Assembly (NCBI GenBank): GCA_024291935.2
Contig: CM044313.1
Span: forward strand, 85,001,001-85,065,000
Length of the DNA: 64,000 nt
Source: Okapia johnstoni
Taxonomy: Eukaryota; Chordata; Mammalia; Artiodactyla; Giraffidae
Direction: 5' to 3'
Part shown: positions 12,421 to 24,876 of the stretch, in pieces
How the letters are laid out: each line of letters begins with the position of its first letter
Position numbering within the stretch: the first letter of the stretch is position 1
Made by a program: the position numbers and the translations under genes
The notes under the pieces: generated by a model
What the model was told of the DNA's origin: nothing
Seen by the model: only the letters and a program-made list of their open reading frames with translations
Database searches by the model: none

Positions 12421-15400
12421 CATGTTATTTCTATTGTGTGGTATTGTTAGGTCAAGTTACACATTTTGAGAAAAGTTTCCAGGCATGGTCAACCAGTCTG
12501 GTCATTTCTGGCAAAAAATAGAAACACAGAGGTTGGAAAGACAACGGGTAAGTGTGTGATCTGTAATTCCTTCTGGAGAGGAAGCAAGATGAGTTGGAGT
12601 CTGAGCTGGGGAATAAAATTGACTTGGGGGAACATGAAGGAATAAACTATAACTCTTAAATCAGTAGTGTTTCTAATTAATTGTTATTTTTAATAATCAA
12701 TGTATCCTCAAAATGTGTAAAATAACACATTTATTTTATATTTTATAACACATTTGTATTATATTATTAAATATTAGTCACACTATTCTGTGTTAAGGCA
12801 ATATATCAATATAAAGCAAAATTACATGTAAAAATTTACACTGATAGTAAACTAGCAGGGTTATAAATGATGCAAATAGAAAATTTTTGATCCCTGTGAT
12901 CTGCCATATTTTTGCCAAAATTAATTTTCTTGATTTCATAATTAGCAATTCATTACAGAAATTTGAGTTTCATGCTCATTCCAAAAAAGCCATTTTTGAT
13001 AATGTAACATATTGTTACAACTACCAAAGTTCAAAACATTTATTTTATGGGTCAATGAGACCCCTGGTGGGATTTGATTCTGCTCAGGAATTTGTTGAAG
13101 GGACAATCAGGCAAGAAAAATATATTAATGACCTAACTTACCTAGAGAAGCCTGTAGAGAATAGAGGACTATTTGTGTAATAATGGAATACATTTAATAA
13201 AATTTAAAAGTAGCTTAGAATGATCTTGAAAATAAAAAATGTAAAACTATATTAAAAGCTATGATCTATTCACCACAATAATATATCCTCAAAACTGATT
13301 ATTACTTTTACATCATGTGAAATAATTTCACATGTGGAACTTAGCATTTAACATAACATGATTTTTATGAGGAAAATATGAAAAGCATGTCTATAAGCAA
13401 ATCGTACTTTTTTACAGTTTAATGGTAATTGATTTTCTAAAGATCTGTAACAGCATCCACAGTAGGCTTTGTTTTATTTTAGCAATTTTTGAAAGTTTAT
13501 TATATGCCTGGCAAAATTCCAAGTCCTGTTAGCACTAAGTCAAATAAGAAACTCTTTGTCTTTATAAAACTTAGGAATCAAGCCCTTGGAATTGTTGATA
13601 TAAATTACATGCATCATATCATAATTTTATTTCACTATAAAAGAACAAATATAATATGCTTTCTTATAAATCTTTGCATCCCACCAATTAACCATGTGTA
13701 GGAGGAAATTAAAGAATCATTCAACTATGATAGTAAGAGAGAGAGAAGACGCCAAAGAGGGAGAAAGATAAGGACGAGGAGAATTCTTAGGTAGTATTTA
13801 TGTTATCATTATTTATGCTATTATGTGTTTTGTACTTGTTATTATATTTATGCTATCATTAAAAAATTGAGAAACAGGATTTTAGAAAATGTATGGATAG
13901 TAAATTATCTCTGATTACACAAATGATTAAAACATTTTAATCTTGACCAAAATATTTTGATAGATATTATTTTTCTATTAATGATATTTTTGCTGTTATA
14001 CAAAAGAATAAGGAAATAAATACTGTGACACTAAACTAAATATGGGACTCTGTACACCCTTGTATTTCTGGGTATGATAATTGTGGATGATGCAAAATTC
14101 ATGTCTCATTTTGGATAAAATGCATAGGTTATTCTCACAAGTTACCAGTACAAGGAAACACTGTTTATGTTCAGGAGTTTAATTTCTTGTAAAGGTTAAT
14201 CACTATTAGTTACCCTAGCTGACAAACAGTAAAAGGGCATCAGGTCAACCCGCTGGAAGGAAAACTTCCAATTTGTACAGCTGTACACCTAACGGCAATC
14301 CATGTGTATTTGAAGATTCATTTTCTCATTTTTAATATGCATATGGTTACAGATTGCTTTTCATATAAATCTGCAAAATGTTGTGTGGCATGTGAGCATT
14401 TGCCCATCTGGAGGACTGGTCATAAAACTCATTTTCTGTGATTTAATGAAACTAGAAATCCGCGGGTAAGAATGGTTTTATCTTTGTATCCAAACGTTGG
14501 TAGGTGTTGCAGTCACTTATATATTCCATACTATGTTCCTAATTTTATAAATGACTAATTTATGCTTCAAAGATAATAAACCTGGTAGTATGACCTTTGG
14601 ATTATAAGGTCATAGCAAACTATATCAAAGAAATATATGTTTTAATAATTTTCAAATATCATTCCCAATATTTCTCCTCCTCTTTCTCAAACCCCACTTC
14701 TCAGAAAAGCTGAATGTCTCAGAAAACACTATTATGTAGCTTCGTGAAAGCTGTTGCTGGCACTGCATAAAATGAAGTGTATATTATATGATTCAAATGT
14801 ACCAAAACAAATGATATTTTTGGAATTAAATTAGAATTTTATTGCTTTTTCTCATCAGTTTGGAAACTATTCTGTAACAAAAGGTTATTACCATCCACGC
14901 ATGCTTTCTGGAACCTCTCAAAATCAGACATCACATCAGAAATTGCCCACCACCAGCCTCTCAGAAAAAAATACACATTTTTTCTGGAAAATATTAATTA
15001 TAAGTTGAGAATAAAAATGTTTTTTTCATAAAATAATTTAAATATACTCCAGTCAATCTTATAAATGTCTTTGAGATAAACAGATGAATATAATATAGCC
15101 CATGGTCCTTAAAGTTGTATAATATTTTCTAGTACAATGTAGCCTAAAAACTTATCTTCTTAGCAAAAATCTATGAAAGACTCTAAGCCATTAATATGCA
15201 ATTGCATCTTAATTCTCTCTTTGCAGGCTGTTTACTTAACAAAATAACTAATTTTAAAAGAAAATCTAAACTGCAATGCCTCTGGATTTGTAAATGAGGA
15301 GCACTTTGTAATAACTACCAATATGTCCATATTTAAATAATGATATGCAATATGGAAGAGAATAAAATGTAAAAATAAAAATATCTTGATGTTAATTTGA

Positions 15401-16535
15401 ATGTTTTCTGTATTATGTTTTCCTTATCAAGTACTTTATAAGTATTACCTAGGTTACATTAAAGGAACACAGTTTATTGATTACCATACTCACTTGTTAT
15501 AAAAATAATACAGAAATTGAACTAGTACTGTGATTTCAAATAGAGTGGCTGTTAGTCATATATAGCTAATGTGAAGTTAAAATGTGATGTTCGAACTGAG
15601 ATATGTTGTTAAGCATAATATACATATCATATTTTGAAGATTTAGTGTTAATCTGTGTTAATATATAATATTAATACGTAGTGTACCTAATGAAATCTTT
15701 CAAGAAGATTCAATGTTCTTTATAAATCATTATTTTCATGAGTGGAAAAAATACACAGGTGTTTTGTTTCTAATCAGTTCCTATGTATAATGATGTGAAA
15801 TCTGCACATGTTAGTCTACTTTGCTGTTTTGGAGAAGAGCTGAAACTCTGTCAAAGGATAAGTCAAACTGTGTACAGGTGTATATGTGTCTGTACTTCTT
15901 TGTTTTCTGAATGTGCTTACTTTTGTTGATGTAAAATATATTTAAAAAGAGATTTAAATACATGGCTGCATATTTGAGGTGGGGGAACTGAATGAGGGAG
16001 AGATAAATACAATTTACTTGTAAATGACAGATTCATTTATTATTTACCAACAGATTAAGAGGAAATCATTAAAAATAACCAGAAAAGTGGGGCTCAATTA
16101 ACAACAACAATAAATAACATTTGAAAAATATTTGAAGGCTTGTTAAAGCTACCAAGTAATTCAGGGCTTAAGAGACGAAAGAAGAAAAGTACCACAAAGA
16201 AGAAAAGTTCAATGAGATTAGCTAAAACTCATGAAACAGTGCTTTGTATTGCACTTTGTAAGTGGCTCATGGGGAAATGCCACTTAAATGGAAGCTAGGA
16301 AACTAAGAAACCAAGCAGAGTATGGCTACTGACATCTCTGGTATTTGGGAAGACAAAAAATGGAGTTCACAGACTACCAAAGAGAAAAGATAAAATCTTA
16401 GGGTTACAATTATGATCCATGGAGTGCTATGCCGTAGAAAGTAGCAAAGACCATTCTTCAAAAACTTAATCTTAGTTTTGAGTATTCTCAGTCTCTGTCT
16501 GTATTAAATGAGCTGATCTTAAGCAGAAGAAATTG
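12421..16535. other. 4.1 kb of unassigned AT-rich DNA, free of young repeats
   Basis: No young retroelement. A faint L2-tail-like stretch is listed separately at 13485-13600. Short purine-rich patch at 13730-13785. All frames are below 100 codons and without recognisable domains. Confidence 0.5.
13485..13600 (-). mobile_element. Possible L2 LINE 3'-end remnant
   Basis: 'tattatatgcctggcaaaat' followed by 'gtcctgttagcactaag' resembles the complement of the L2 3' end (a phrase around 'tgcctggcacatagtag'). Short and decayed; could be chance. Confidence 0.3.
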
Positions 16536-16547
16536 TAAGCCTCACTT
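16536..16547. repeat. Target-site duplication, left copy, of BovB at 16548-18039
   Basis: taagcctcactt, repeated exactly at 18040-18051. This 12-bp TSD fixes both ends of the longest BovB in the window. Confidence 0.9.
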
Positions 16548-16556
16548 CAGTTCAGT

Positions 16557-17258
16557 TCAGTCGCTCAGTTGTGCCAGACTCTTTGTGACCCCATGAATTG
16601 CAGCACGCCAGGCCTCTCTGTCCATCACCAACTCCTGGAGTCTACCCAAACCCATGTCCATCGAGTCGGAGATGCCATCCAACCATCTCATCCTCTGTAA
16701 TCCCCTTCTCCTCCTGCCCCCAATCCCACCCAGCATTAGGGTCTTTTCCAATGAGTCAACTCTTCGCATGAGGTGGCCAAAGTATTGGAGTTTCAGCTTC
16801 AACATCAGTCCTTCCAATGAGCACCCAGGATTGATCTCTTTTAGGATGGATTGATTGGATCTCCTTGCAGTCCGAGGGACTCGCAAGAGTCTTCTCCAAC
16901 ATCACAGTTCAAAAGCATTAATTCTGCGGCGCTCAGCTTTCTTCACTGTCCAACTCTCACATCCATACATGACCACTGGAAAAACCATAGCCTTGACTAG
17001 ACGGACTTTTGTTGGCAAAGTAATGTCTCTGCTTTTAAATATGCCATCTAGTTTGGCCATAACCTTCCTTCCAAGGAGTAAGCGTCTTTTAATTTCATGG
17101 CTGCAGTCACCATCAGCAGTGATTTTGGAGCCCCAAAAAATAAAGTCTGCCACTGTTTCCACTGTTTCCCCATCTATTTCCCATGAAGTGATGGGACCAG
17201 ATGCCATGATCTTAGTTTTCTGAATGTTGAGCCGACTTTTAAAAGCCGACTTTTTCAC
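16557..17258 (-). pseudogene. BovB ORF2 C-terminal region, interrupted by a nonsense codon
   Basis: Two open stretches in one frame, 16902-17258 (118 codons) and 16557-16886 (109 codons). They correspond to the ORF2 part beyond the RT palm: IQKTKIMASGPITSWEIDGE, then SRDITLPTKVRLVKAMVF, then [18 protein letters not shown]. They are separated by TGA at 16902-16904. There the residue after FEL is a tryptophan (TGG) in the BovB copy at 4500-4898, so this is a simple TGG to TGA change. This block is out of frame with the RT block upstream, because of a small insertion near 17232-17250 where a 'gccgactttt' motif is repeated. Confidence 0.9.
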
Positions 17259-17994
17259 TCTCCTCTTTCACTTTCATCAAGAGGCTCTTTAGTTCTTCTT
17301 CACTTTCTGCCATAAGGGTGGTGTTATCCGCATATCTGAGGTTATTGATATTTCTCCCGGCAATCTTGATTCCAGCTTGTGCTTCTTCCAGCCCAGCGTT
17401 TCTCATGATGTACTCTGCATATAAGTTAAATAAGCAGGGTGACAATATACAGCCTTGACGTACTCCTTTTCCTATTTGGAAGCAGTCTGTTGTTCCATGT
17501 CCAGTTCTAACTGTTGCTTCCTGACCTGCATACAGGTTTCTCAAAAGACAGGTCAGGTGGTCTAGTATTCCCATCTCCTTCAGAATTTTCCACAGTTTAT
17601 TGTGATCCACACAGTCAAAGGCTTTGGCATAGTCAATAAAGCAGAAATAGATGTTTTTCTGGAACTCTCTTGCTTTTTCGATGATCCAGCGGATATTGGC
17701 AATTTGATCTCTGGTTCCTCTGCCTTTTCTAAAACCAGCTTGAACATCTGGAAGTTCATGGTTCACGTATTGCTGAAGCCTGGCTTGGAGAATTTTGAGC
17801 GTTACTTTACTAGCATGTGAGATGAGTGCAATTGTGCGGTAGTTTGAGCATTCTTTGGCATTGCCTTTCTTTGGGATTGGGATGAAAACTGACCTTTTCC
17901 AGTCCTGTGGCCACTGCTGAGTTTTCCAAATTTGCTGGCATATTGAGTGCAGCACTTTCACAGCATCACCTTTGAGGATTTGAAATAGCTCCAC
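17239..17994 (-). pseudogene. BovB reverse-transcriptase domain, catalytic motif altered
   Basis: A 251-codon open stretch covering most of the RTE-clade reverse-transcriptase palm and fingers. In intact BovB this enzyme copies the element's RNA, and that of SINE partners, at a nicked target. Visible motifs: FIPIPKKG near residues 37-44, QAGFRKGRGTRDQ near 85-97, motif A FIDYAKAFD at 119-127, motif B GVRQGCILSP at 177-186, and motif C at 221-224 reading YADN. The family has YADD; the sibling copy at 21228-21782 and the twin-primed copy near 44865 both keep YADD. The second aspartate, codon 17323-17325, is therefore lost (GAC to AAC type change). The start methionine is internal, the N-terminal endonuclease is absent, and a frameshift follows. 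Inactive. Confidence 0.93.
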
Positions 17995-18039
17995 TGGAAT
18001 TCCATCACCTCCACTAGCTTTGTTCGTAGTGATGCTTTC

Positions 18040-18051
18040 TAAGCCTCACTT
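18040..18051. repeat. Target-site duplication, right copy, of BovB at 16548-18039
   Basis: Exact copy of taagcctcactt found at 16536-16547. Confidence 0.9.
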
Positions 18052-20904
18052 GGATAAAAAAATTGTCATTGAGAAATTAACATTGTATAAATAATGACCA
18101 GCATTCAAATGAATAACAAATAAATAAACATACAAACAATAAGCATACCAAAGACAAGACCAAATTCCTGAAAATGAAAAATAATTTTGATATCAGAGTT
18201 ACACAAGTAGACTTTTAAAGTCACTGATATGCCAAGTAACATAACTGGTAAATATGACTTTGACCCAGGATTAACTGTGTTGGTAACTTAGAAAGACTAA
18301 CAAAATCCTCTGTTCAGAAAACTATGAGCATTTATCTAATTGAGAATGAGTTTTAAATGAGTGTTCATGTCAAGATTCAGAAAAATATTCAAAACAAATA
18401 ATTACCACCACTTAGAGACAGGTTGTATAAGCAAAAATGGATTATGATTAATATACAGTATAATAGAATTGTCCCTGGGTTATTCAGTGGCTAAAACAGA
18501 ATATAATTATATGCTTGAAGAAAGAAGTAAAAAGTGAACTAGATTTTAATAAAAATGTCATATTTGGACAATGCATTGAGAATATCTATTCCCAAGAAAA
18601 ACACATTGAGTCACTTTGATTTTCTCTAATATAATTAATAACTTGTATTTGGAATTTTCCATTTCTCTATTCCATTTCTCACCTTTGCTCACTGTTTTGT
18701 AAAATAAAATGACTACATAGGCTATCTCTGTGTTTTCACATATTGCTCTACAAATTGAAGGAGCATATTGAATGGGAAATTATAGGATTTGAGTATTATT
18801 CATGTTACATAGGTAAGGAAATTTATTGCATTAAGATATTTAATATTTATTAAATATTAAAATGAATTAATGAAATCATTTTAAAAACAGGTAACCTTAT
18901 CCTTTAACCTTGCTTTTAAAGAGTATTATTATGGGAAAAGAATAACTTCATTCCAGTGCTTTATACTGACCTCACCTCTCTTACTATCTTTTTAACATTT
19001 CTTTCATGTCTCAAAAGCCTGTCTAGTGTACCCTTTCCAAAACTGAACCCTTGGTTTGTTTATTCCTTTCCTCTACACATCTTGCTTTTTTTTTTCCCCT
19101 TTAAAGGCCCTAACATCCAATAGGCTTCACTGATCATAAAGACGAAATTATCTACGTAATCTCTTTTTGAGCAAAGAGTTTGGTACTTTTTCCATCATAG
19201 TAATTCCATCATTTGTCATCATACACACACATGCACACACTTGCAACCATACACATACATGTATGTATATGTATAGTTTTCAAATAAACCATAGCTATGA
19301 ATACAATAACTGCATCTGTGTTATTCTTTCTTTTATAATCAACTCCTTACAAAAATTGTGACAAATATTTGACAATCAGTATGTACTTGAGAATAAATGA
19401 ATTAATGAACCTAAGCTCTTTGATACTAGCATTTTCTTTTATTAGTTCATCATGAGTACACTCTATTTTATTTAAAATTCATAGCATAATAATTTGTTTT
19501 ATAACTATTTTTATGCATGATTTATCATCTGTAATAAATGTTAAAACTTTATATATGGAATAAAACAAATAAGAGATATTAAATACAATTTTTGAATAAA
19601 TGATTAATCATTATTATTATTGAGAAATGAATGCATCTATCTCTTAATGTTTAAAAGGATATTTCATTATTTGTAATGAAATATGTAATTTATTCATTTA
19701 ATGAAAGGTAATTCTTCTAATAAATCATAATTTTATCTCTACTTTGTATCTAGTTATTAAAATAATGTCTTAGATATATCAGCCATCTATATGTTAAATG
19801 AAGCCTTATACTGTTAATTGTTCAAATATTCCTACTAACGTTATAAATAGGAATATTTATGAGCTCTATTTCTAAATCTACTAGGACTGTTTTTAACAGA
19901 GAATAGAATATTGATTTTGAAAATGATTTCTTGGCTCTGCCTATCCTGTATCTGAATCTCTCTATTCAACAGAATAAATTTGCTTAAGAATAAATTTTTT
20001 TAATTTTAGAAATAAAAATTCCTGCCTGCATGTCACTGACACCAAAACTCAGGAGCTAAGCTTATTTGTATTTTCTCTAAGCTCTGAACACTCGTGAAAG
20101 TTTGCTAAATATAGAGAGCCTCTTGCTTAGTTGGTTTTCTCACTTTACACTCAGCACTACCATTCTGTCTTATCCCCTTTCTTCAAGTGTGATCAAGAGA
20201 AAAAAGGAAGATGATCCTTAGTCCATGGCACCGTTTGGATCCCTATTATCCAATCTACACTTTATGACTTTTTCATCATGTGGCTATGAAAGTGAAAGGG
20301 GTTTTGGAAACAGTGGAGTGGAAGCTCATGAAAAATGTTAAAAGAACTAGTAAATAATGGCAAGCAATTAAAATTAGGTACATACATGTTTGTATTTATT
20401 CTGATTGAAATAAGTATATGTATATATATATATATATATATGTATACCAAAAACAATTTGACAAAAATGATTGTTATTCATTTTACTGAAATTACCAATT
20501 TGTATAAAACATGCAACAGGTATCATTTATTGGCTAGAATACTATTTATCTTTTAAAGATTTATTTGGAAATTGTATTGACTGATTTTTAGTTTGTTTAC
20601 CTGAACTATTGAAGGTAACATTCCTTAAGGAAACTTCATATGTCTATGTCTACCTATCTTAGCTATCATCCATTTATCTACCTAGTGACAACTTACATTA
20701 ATTTTTATTGCTTATCAACAATTTTTGTAATTTGCTTTGTTCACATATATTATGTAATTTTATCTTTGTCATACTCCTTTTAGATATACAGGCCTGTTCC
20801 CTTTACTTTTATTTAAAAGAACAGAAAGTTGAATCTCAGAAATCCAAATTAATTAGCTCAAAATAACTGCAAATTACATGGGAAAGTATCTACAGCTCCA
20901 TTTC
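18052..20904. other. 2.85 kb of unassigned AT-rich DNA
   Basis: No element or gene recognised. A CA/TG-rich patch lies at about 19225-19270 and a TA microsatellite at 20417-20441. Frames are all short. Confidence 0.5.
20417..20441. repeat. (TA)n microsatellite
   Basis: Uninterrupted alternating TA, with gtata on both sides. Confidence 0.9.
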
Positions 20905-21858
20905 AATTCAGCCACTCAGTCATGTCCTACTCTTTGCGACCCCATGAACAGCAGCACGCCAGGCCTCCTTGTCCATCACCAACTCCCAGAGTTTACACAA
21001 TCTCATGTCCATTGAGTCAGTGATGCCATTCAGCCATCTCATACTCTGTCGTCCCCTTCTCCTCCTGCCCTCAATCCTTCCCAGCATCAGGGTCTTTTCA
21101 TACCAGTAAGCTCTTCGCATCCGATGGCCAAAGTATTGGAGTTTCAGCTTCAACATCAGTCCTTCCAATGAAGGACTGATCTCCTTTAGTATGGACTGGG
21201 TGGATCTCCTTGCAGTCCAAGGGACTCTCAAGAGCTTCTCCAACACCACAGTTCAAAAGCATTAATTCTTTGGTGCTCAGCTTTCTTTATAGTCCAACTC
21301 TCACATCCATACATGACTAATAGAAAAACCATAGCCTTGACTAGACGGACCTTTGTTGACAAAGCAATGTCTCTGCTTTTTAATATGCTGTCTAGGTTGG
21401 TCATAACTTTCCTTCCACAGAGTAAGTATCTTTTAATTTCATGGTTGCAATCACTATCTGCAGTGATTTTGGAGCCCAGAAAAATAAAATGAGCCACTGT
21501 TTCCACTGTTTCCCCATCTATTTCCCATGAAGTGATGGGACCAGATGCCATGATCTTAGTTTTCTGAATGTTTAGCTTTAAGCCAACTTTTTCACTCTCT
21601 TCTTTCACTTTCATCAAGAGGCTCTTTAGTTCTTCTTTACTTTCTGCCATAAGGGTTGTGTCATCTGCATATCTGAGGTTATTGATATTTCTCCAGGTAA
21701 TCTTGATTCCAGCTTGTGCTTCTTCCAGTGCAGCGTTTCTCATGATGTATTCTGTGTATAAGTTAAATAAGCAGGGTGACAATATACAGCCTTAACATAC
21801 TCCTTTTCCTGTTTGGAACCAGTCTGTTGTTCCATGTCCAGTTCTAACTGTTGCTTCC
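20905..21858 (-). mobile_element. BovB (RTE) LINE, 5'-truncated, left arm of a head-to-head pair
   Basis: Minus-strand BovB with its tail at the left ('ttcaattcagccactcag') and its truncated 5' side at the right, ending near 'ctaactgttgcttcct'. It then abuts a plus-strand BovB. No TSD matching its left flank is found at the junction, so the original right edge has probably been lost or rearranged. Confidence 0.94.
21228..21782 (-). pseudogene. BovB reverse-transcriptase C-terminal part, YADD retained
   Basis: A 184-codon stretch that starts inside RT motif B (SPCLFNLYTEYIM) and continues through motif C, YADD at residues 38-41, then ESKEELKSLLMKVKEESEKV and the connector region to FELWCWR. 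Just upstream the family's GVRQGC has become GVC-stop: 'gtatgttaaggctg' on the coding strand, CAA to TAA. The palm is therefore cut off from its N-terminal half. A frame change near 21228 separates it from the last block (20920-21249). Compared with the copy at 17239-17994, catalysis-critical aspartates are present here, but the protein is truncated. Inactive. Confidence 0.9.
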
Positions 21859-21861
21859 TAA

Positions 21862-22157
21862 AACAATCCTAAAGGAGATCAGTCCTGGGTGTTGATTGGT
21901 AGGACTGATGTTGAAGCTGAAACTCCAATACTTTGGCCATCTGATGCGAAGAGCTGACTCATTGGAAAAGACCCTAATGCTGGGAAAGATTGAGGGCAGG
22001 AGGAGAAGGGGATGACAGAGGATGAGATGGTTGGATGGCATCACCGATTCAATGGACATGGGTTTGGGTGGACTCCGGGAGTTGGTGATGGATAGGGAGG
22101 CCTGGCATGCCACGGTTCATGGGGTCGCAAAGAGTCGGACACGACTGAGCAACTGAA
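21862..22157 (+). mobile_element. BovB (RTE) LINE 3' end, right arm of a head-to-head pair
   Basis: Plus-strand BovB from 'ctaaaggagatcagtcctgg' to the tail 'gactgagcaactgaac'. It forms an inverted repeat of about 0.3 kb with 20905-21200, separated by about 0.65 kb. Its tail is followed immediately by L1 ORF2 sequence ('ggaagcaatagaaag'), so it probably lies inside, or at the cut end of, that L1. Confidence 0.93.
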
Positions 22158-23450
22158 CTACTGTACTGGAAGCAATAGAAAGAAAAAAACAAAGTAAACA
22201 AATAGAACCTGATCAAACTTATAAGCTTTTGCACAGCAAAGAAAACCACAAACAAAATCAAAAGACAACTTACAATTTCAACATATGGATTTGGGGGGAA
22301 GGTACAAATATTTAGTCCATTGCAGGACAGCTGAATTAAAATTACTACAGTGTAGTGTATGGGAGAATGGGAGAAAGAATGGAAGAAAATATTTGCAAAT
22401 AATGTGGGCTTAACATTTGCAAACTCTTGAGCTCAATTTCCAAAATATGCAAACAGCTCATACAATTCAACAACAACAAAAACAAAACAACCCAATCAAA
22501 CAATGGGCAGAAGACCTAAATAGACATTTTTCTAAAGAAGATATACAGATGGCCAATAGGCACATGAAAAGATGATCAACATCGCTAATTACTAGAAAAA
22601 TGCAAATAAAAATTATAATGAGGTATCACCTCACACTGGTCAGAATGGCATCATTAAAAACTCTACAAACAACAAATGCTGGAGAGGGTGTGGAGAAAAG
22701 GGAACCTTCTTACATTATTGGTGGGAATGTAAACTGGTGTAACCACAGTGGAAAATAATATGGAAGTTGCTCAGAAAATTAAAAGTAGACTTTACCATAT
22801 GATCCAGCAATCCCACTCCTAGGTTCATCACCAGACAAAGCTATAATTCAAGAAGATACATGCATCAATATGTTCATAGCAACACCATTTGCAATATCCA
22901 AGATATGGGCACAACCTCATGTCCATCAACAGGTCAATGGATAAAGAAGATGTTGTGTATTTATACAATAGAACAGTACTCTGCCATAAAAATATAATTA
23001 AATAATGCCATTTGCAGCAACATGAATAGCTAGAGATTTTCACAGTAAGTGAAATAAGTCAGAAAGACAAGTACCATACAATATCATTTATATATGGAAT
23101 ATAAAATATGACACAGATGACCCTTTCTAACAAACAGAAACAGACTCACACACATAGATACCAGACTTGAGGTGGTCAAGGGGGAGGGAGTTGGGTGAAA
23201 GATGGAGTGGGAGGTTGGGGTTAGCAGATGTATACAAGTATGTATATATAGAATGAATAAACAGTATCCCTACTGTATAGCACAGGGAAATATAGTCAAT
23301 ATCCTATGATAAACCACAATGAAAAATAATATGAAAAAAAATTTATATATACATACATATGTATAACTGAATCAGTTTGCTGTAGAGCAGAAATTAACAT
23401 AACTTTTTAAAACAATTGTACTTCAATTAAAAAAGCAATGAAATAGTTTT
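22158..23450 (+). mobile_element. L1 LINE, ORF2 3' end plus 3' UTR
   Basis: Sense L1. It covers the end of ORF2 ('cttttgcacagcaaagaaaac', 'agacctaaatagacatttttc', 'tggagagggtgtggagaaaag', 'atccagcaatcccactcc') and the 3' UTR through 'gctgtagagcagaaattaac', ending near an A-rich tail at about 23445. An internal stretch at about 22280-22400 does not align to L1 and may be a small insertion. Frames are broken. It is an older L1 than the BovB next to it. Confidence 0.9.
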
Positions 23451-23755
23451 AAAAAAATCCACCAAACCTTTTGATTCTATTAGTTTCACTGTTATCTTCT
23501 AATGTCCTTGGAACCTCTTTTGTAACATCTTGAATTCCATGTCCACGTACTTAATTTCTGTGGCTCTCCTCATGCTTTCTCATATTCAACTGGCAAAACC
23601 ACACTGTGATTAAATCCAACCCTTCGGCTTCTAGACATATGCCTTCCTAAAGATTAATGCATGTGGAGATAAATATACAACTACTTTGACTGATCTCACT
23701 TTAAATTTATGACATGAAACTTGAAACCTTAAAGCAGTTTCGTAATCATATGATG
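23451..23755. other. Unassigned sequence between L1 and L2
   Basis: No clear family match. Could be a further eroded part of the L2 that follows. Confidence 0.4.
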
Positions 23756-24591
23756 CTTCTCTAGGACATTCATTCTTTCAGCCAATTATTACCTACCTTC
23801 TCCTGTCTCCAAATCTCTACACCTCCTATTTCTTACCAGCAGCTGATATTCTTGTGTCTTATACCATTAGAGGCAATTAAAGACAAACTTACCAACTCCC
23901 AATACTAAGTCTATCTTTTTATACCATTTACACAATTTCCTCTAACGGCCTTTCAATCTCTGTAGAGCAGGTGCCAACTAGGTGCCAACAGCCCCTAAAT
24001 TTCCCATGGATGGAAATTAGAGGGTTCATGAATTTCGATGAAAATAACCTATATCTTTCCTTTCACTAATTCCTAATTGACATTTTATATTTCTTTAAAA
24101 GATTAATACTGGCAATCATTGAATTGCAATATTTGAAACTCAGTCATCATTAGAAAGCACATATAGTTTCAAATTATATCATAATTCTTACAGTATTCTT
24201 TCAGTTAATCACAACTTGCAAACAATCACAAACTTACCACTTCAACTTGTTATTTAAACCATTAATAGAGAAACACGTTACTGTAATACAACTTTATATT
24301 TTTAAAAGTATATGGACACAAGCATTAATATATGATTGGTTTTATTTAAGTCCTAAAATAGTACTTTGATAAAAGGACAGTAGGCTTCTCCACCCTTACC
24401 AAAAGTCCATGGTATAAAAATTTTAAGAACTCCTCTAGACAAAATGACCATGTCTTAATTATGAGTCCCTTTATATGTACATTGGATCATTTTCCTTTCA
24501 CCCACTCAAAAATATCACCTCAGTAATTTTACCTGCTTACTTCCATATTAGTCAGGTTTTCCAGAGAAATGGTACTAATCAGAATAGGATC

Positions 24592-24602
24592 AAGAAGGGG
24601 TG
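24592..24602. repeat. Target-site duplication, left copy, of SINE at 24603-24722
   Basis: aagaaggggtg, repeated exactly at 24723-24733. Confidence 0.9.
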
Positions 24603-24722
24603 TATTAGTTGCTCAGTCATGTCTGACTCTTTGCAACCCCATGGACTGTAGACTACCAGGCCCCTCTCTCCATGGGATTCTCCAGGTTAGAATACTGGAG
24701 TGGTTTGCCATTTCCTTCTCCT
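24603..24722 (-). mobile_element. Bov-A SINE with exact 11-bp TSD
   Basis: Minus-strand SINE from 'gttgctcagtcatgtctgac' to 'tttgccatttccttctcc'. It lacks the tRNA-like head, yet is flanked by a perfect TSD (24592-24602 and 24723-24733), so it inserted as a 5'-truncated or headless Bov-A unit. It sits in the L2 fossil. Confidence 0.93.
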
Positions 24723-24876
24723 AAGAAGGGGTGGGATAGAGGGAAAGAAATGGAAAGATCTAGAGGCAAAATTCCTTTCTCCTAAGGAGAGTTCAGAATT
24801 TTTTCTCTTAAAGTCATCAGCTGATTTGATAAAGTCCATTCACATTAGAGAGGGTAATATGTTTTACTGGAAGTCG

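Larger units (their letters stand above)
16548..18039 (-). mobile_element. BovB (RTE) LINE, 1.49 kb, 5'-truncated, with 12-bp TSD
   Basis: The longest and best preserved BovB here. On the plus strand it starts with the CAGTT-repeat tail (cagttcagttcagtcgctc) and reads through the ORF2 C-terminus and the RT domain to 'cgtagtgatgctttc', where it is truncated and meets the TSD. The endonuclease domain and 5' end are missing. Sequence drift relative to the other copies is slight, so this is one of the younger insertions. It cannot have moved itself. Confidence 0.97.

Noticed and set aside
20905..22157. Twin-primed single BovB insertion
   Set aside because: Both arms carry the BovB 3' terminus. 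Twin priming gives only one 3' end, so two copies are required.
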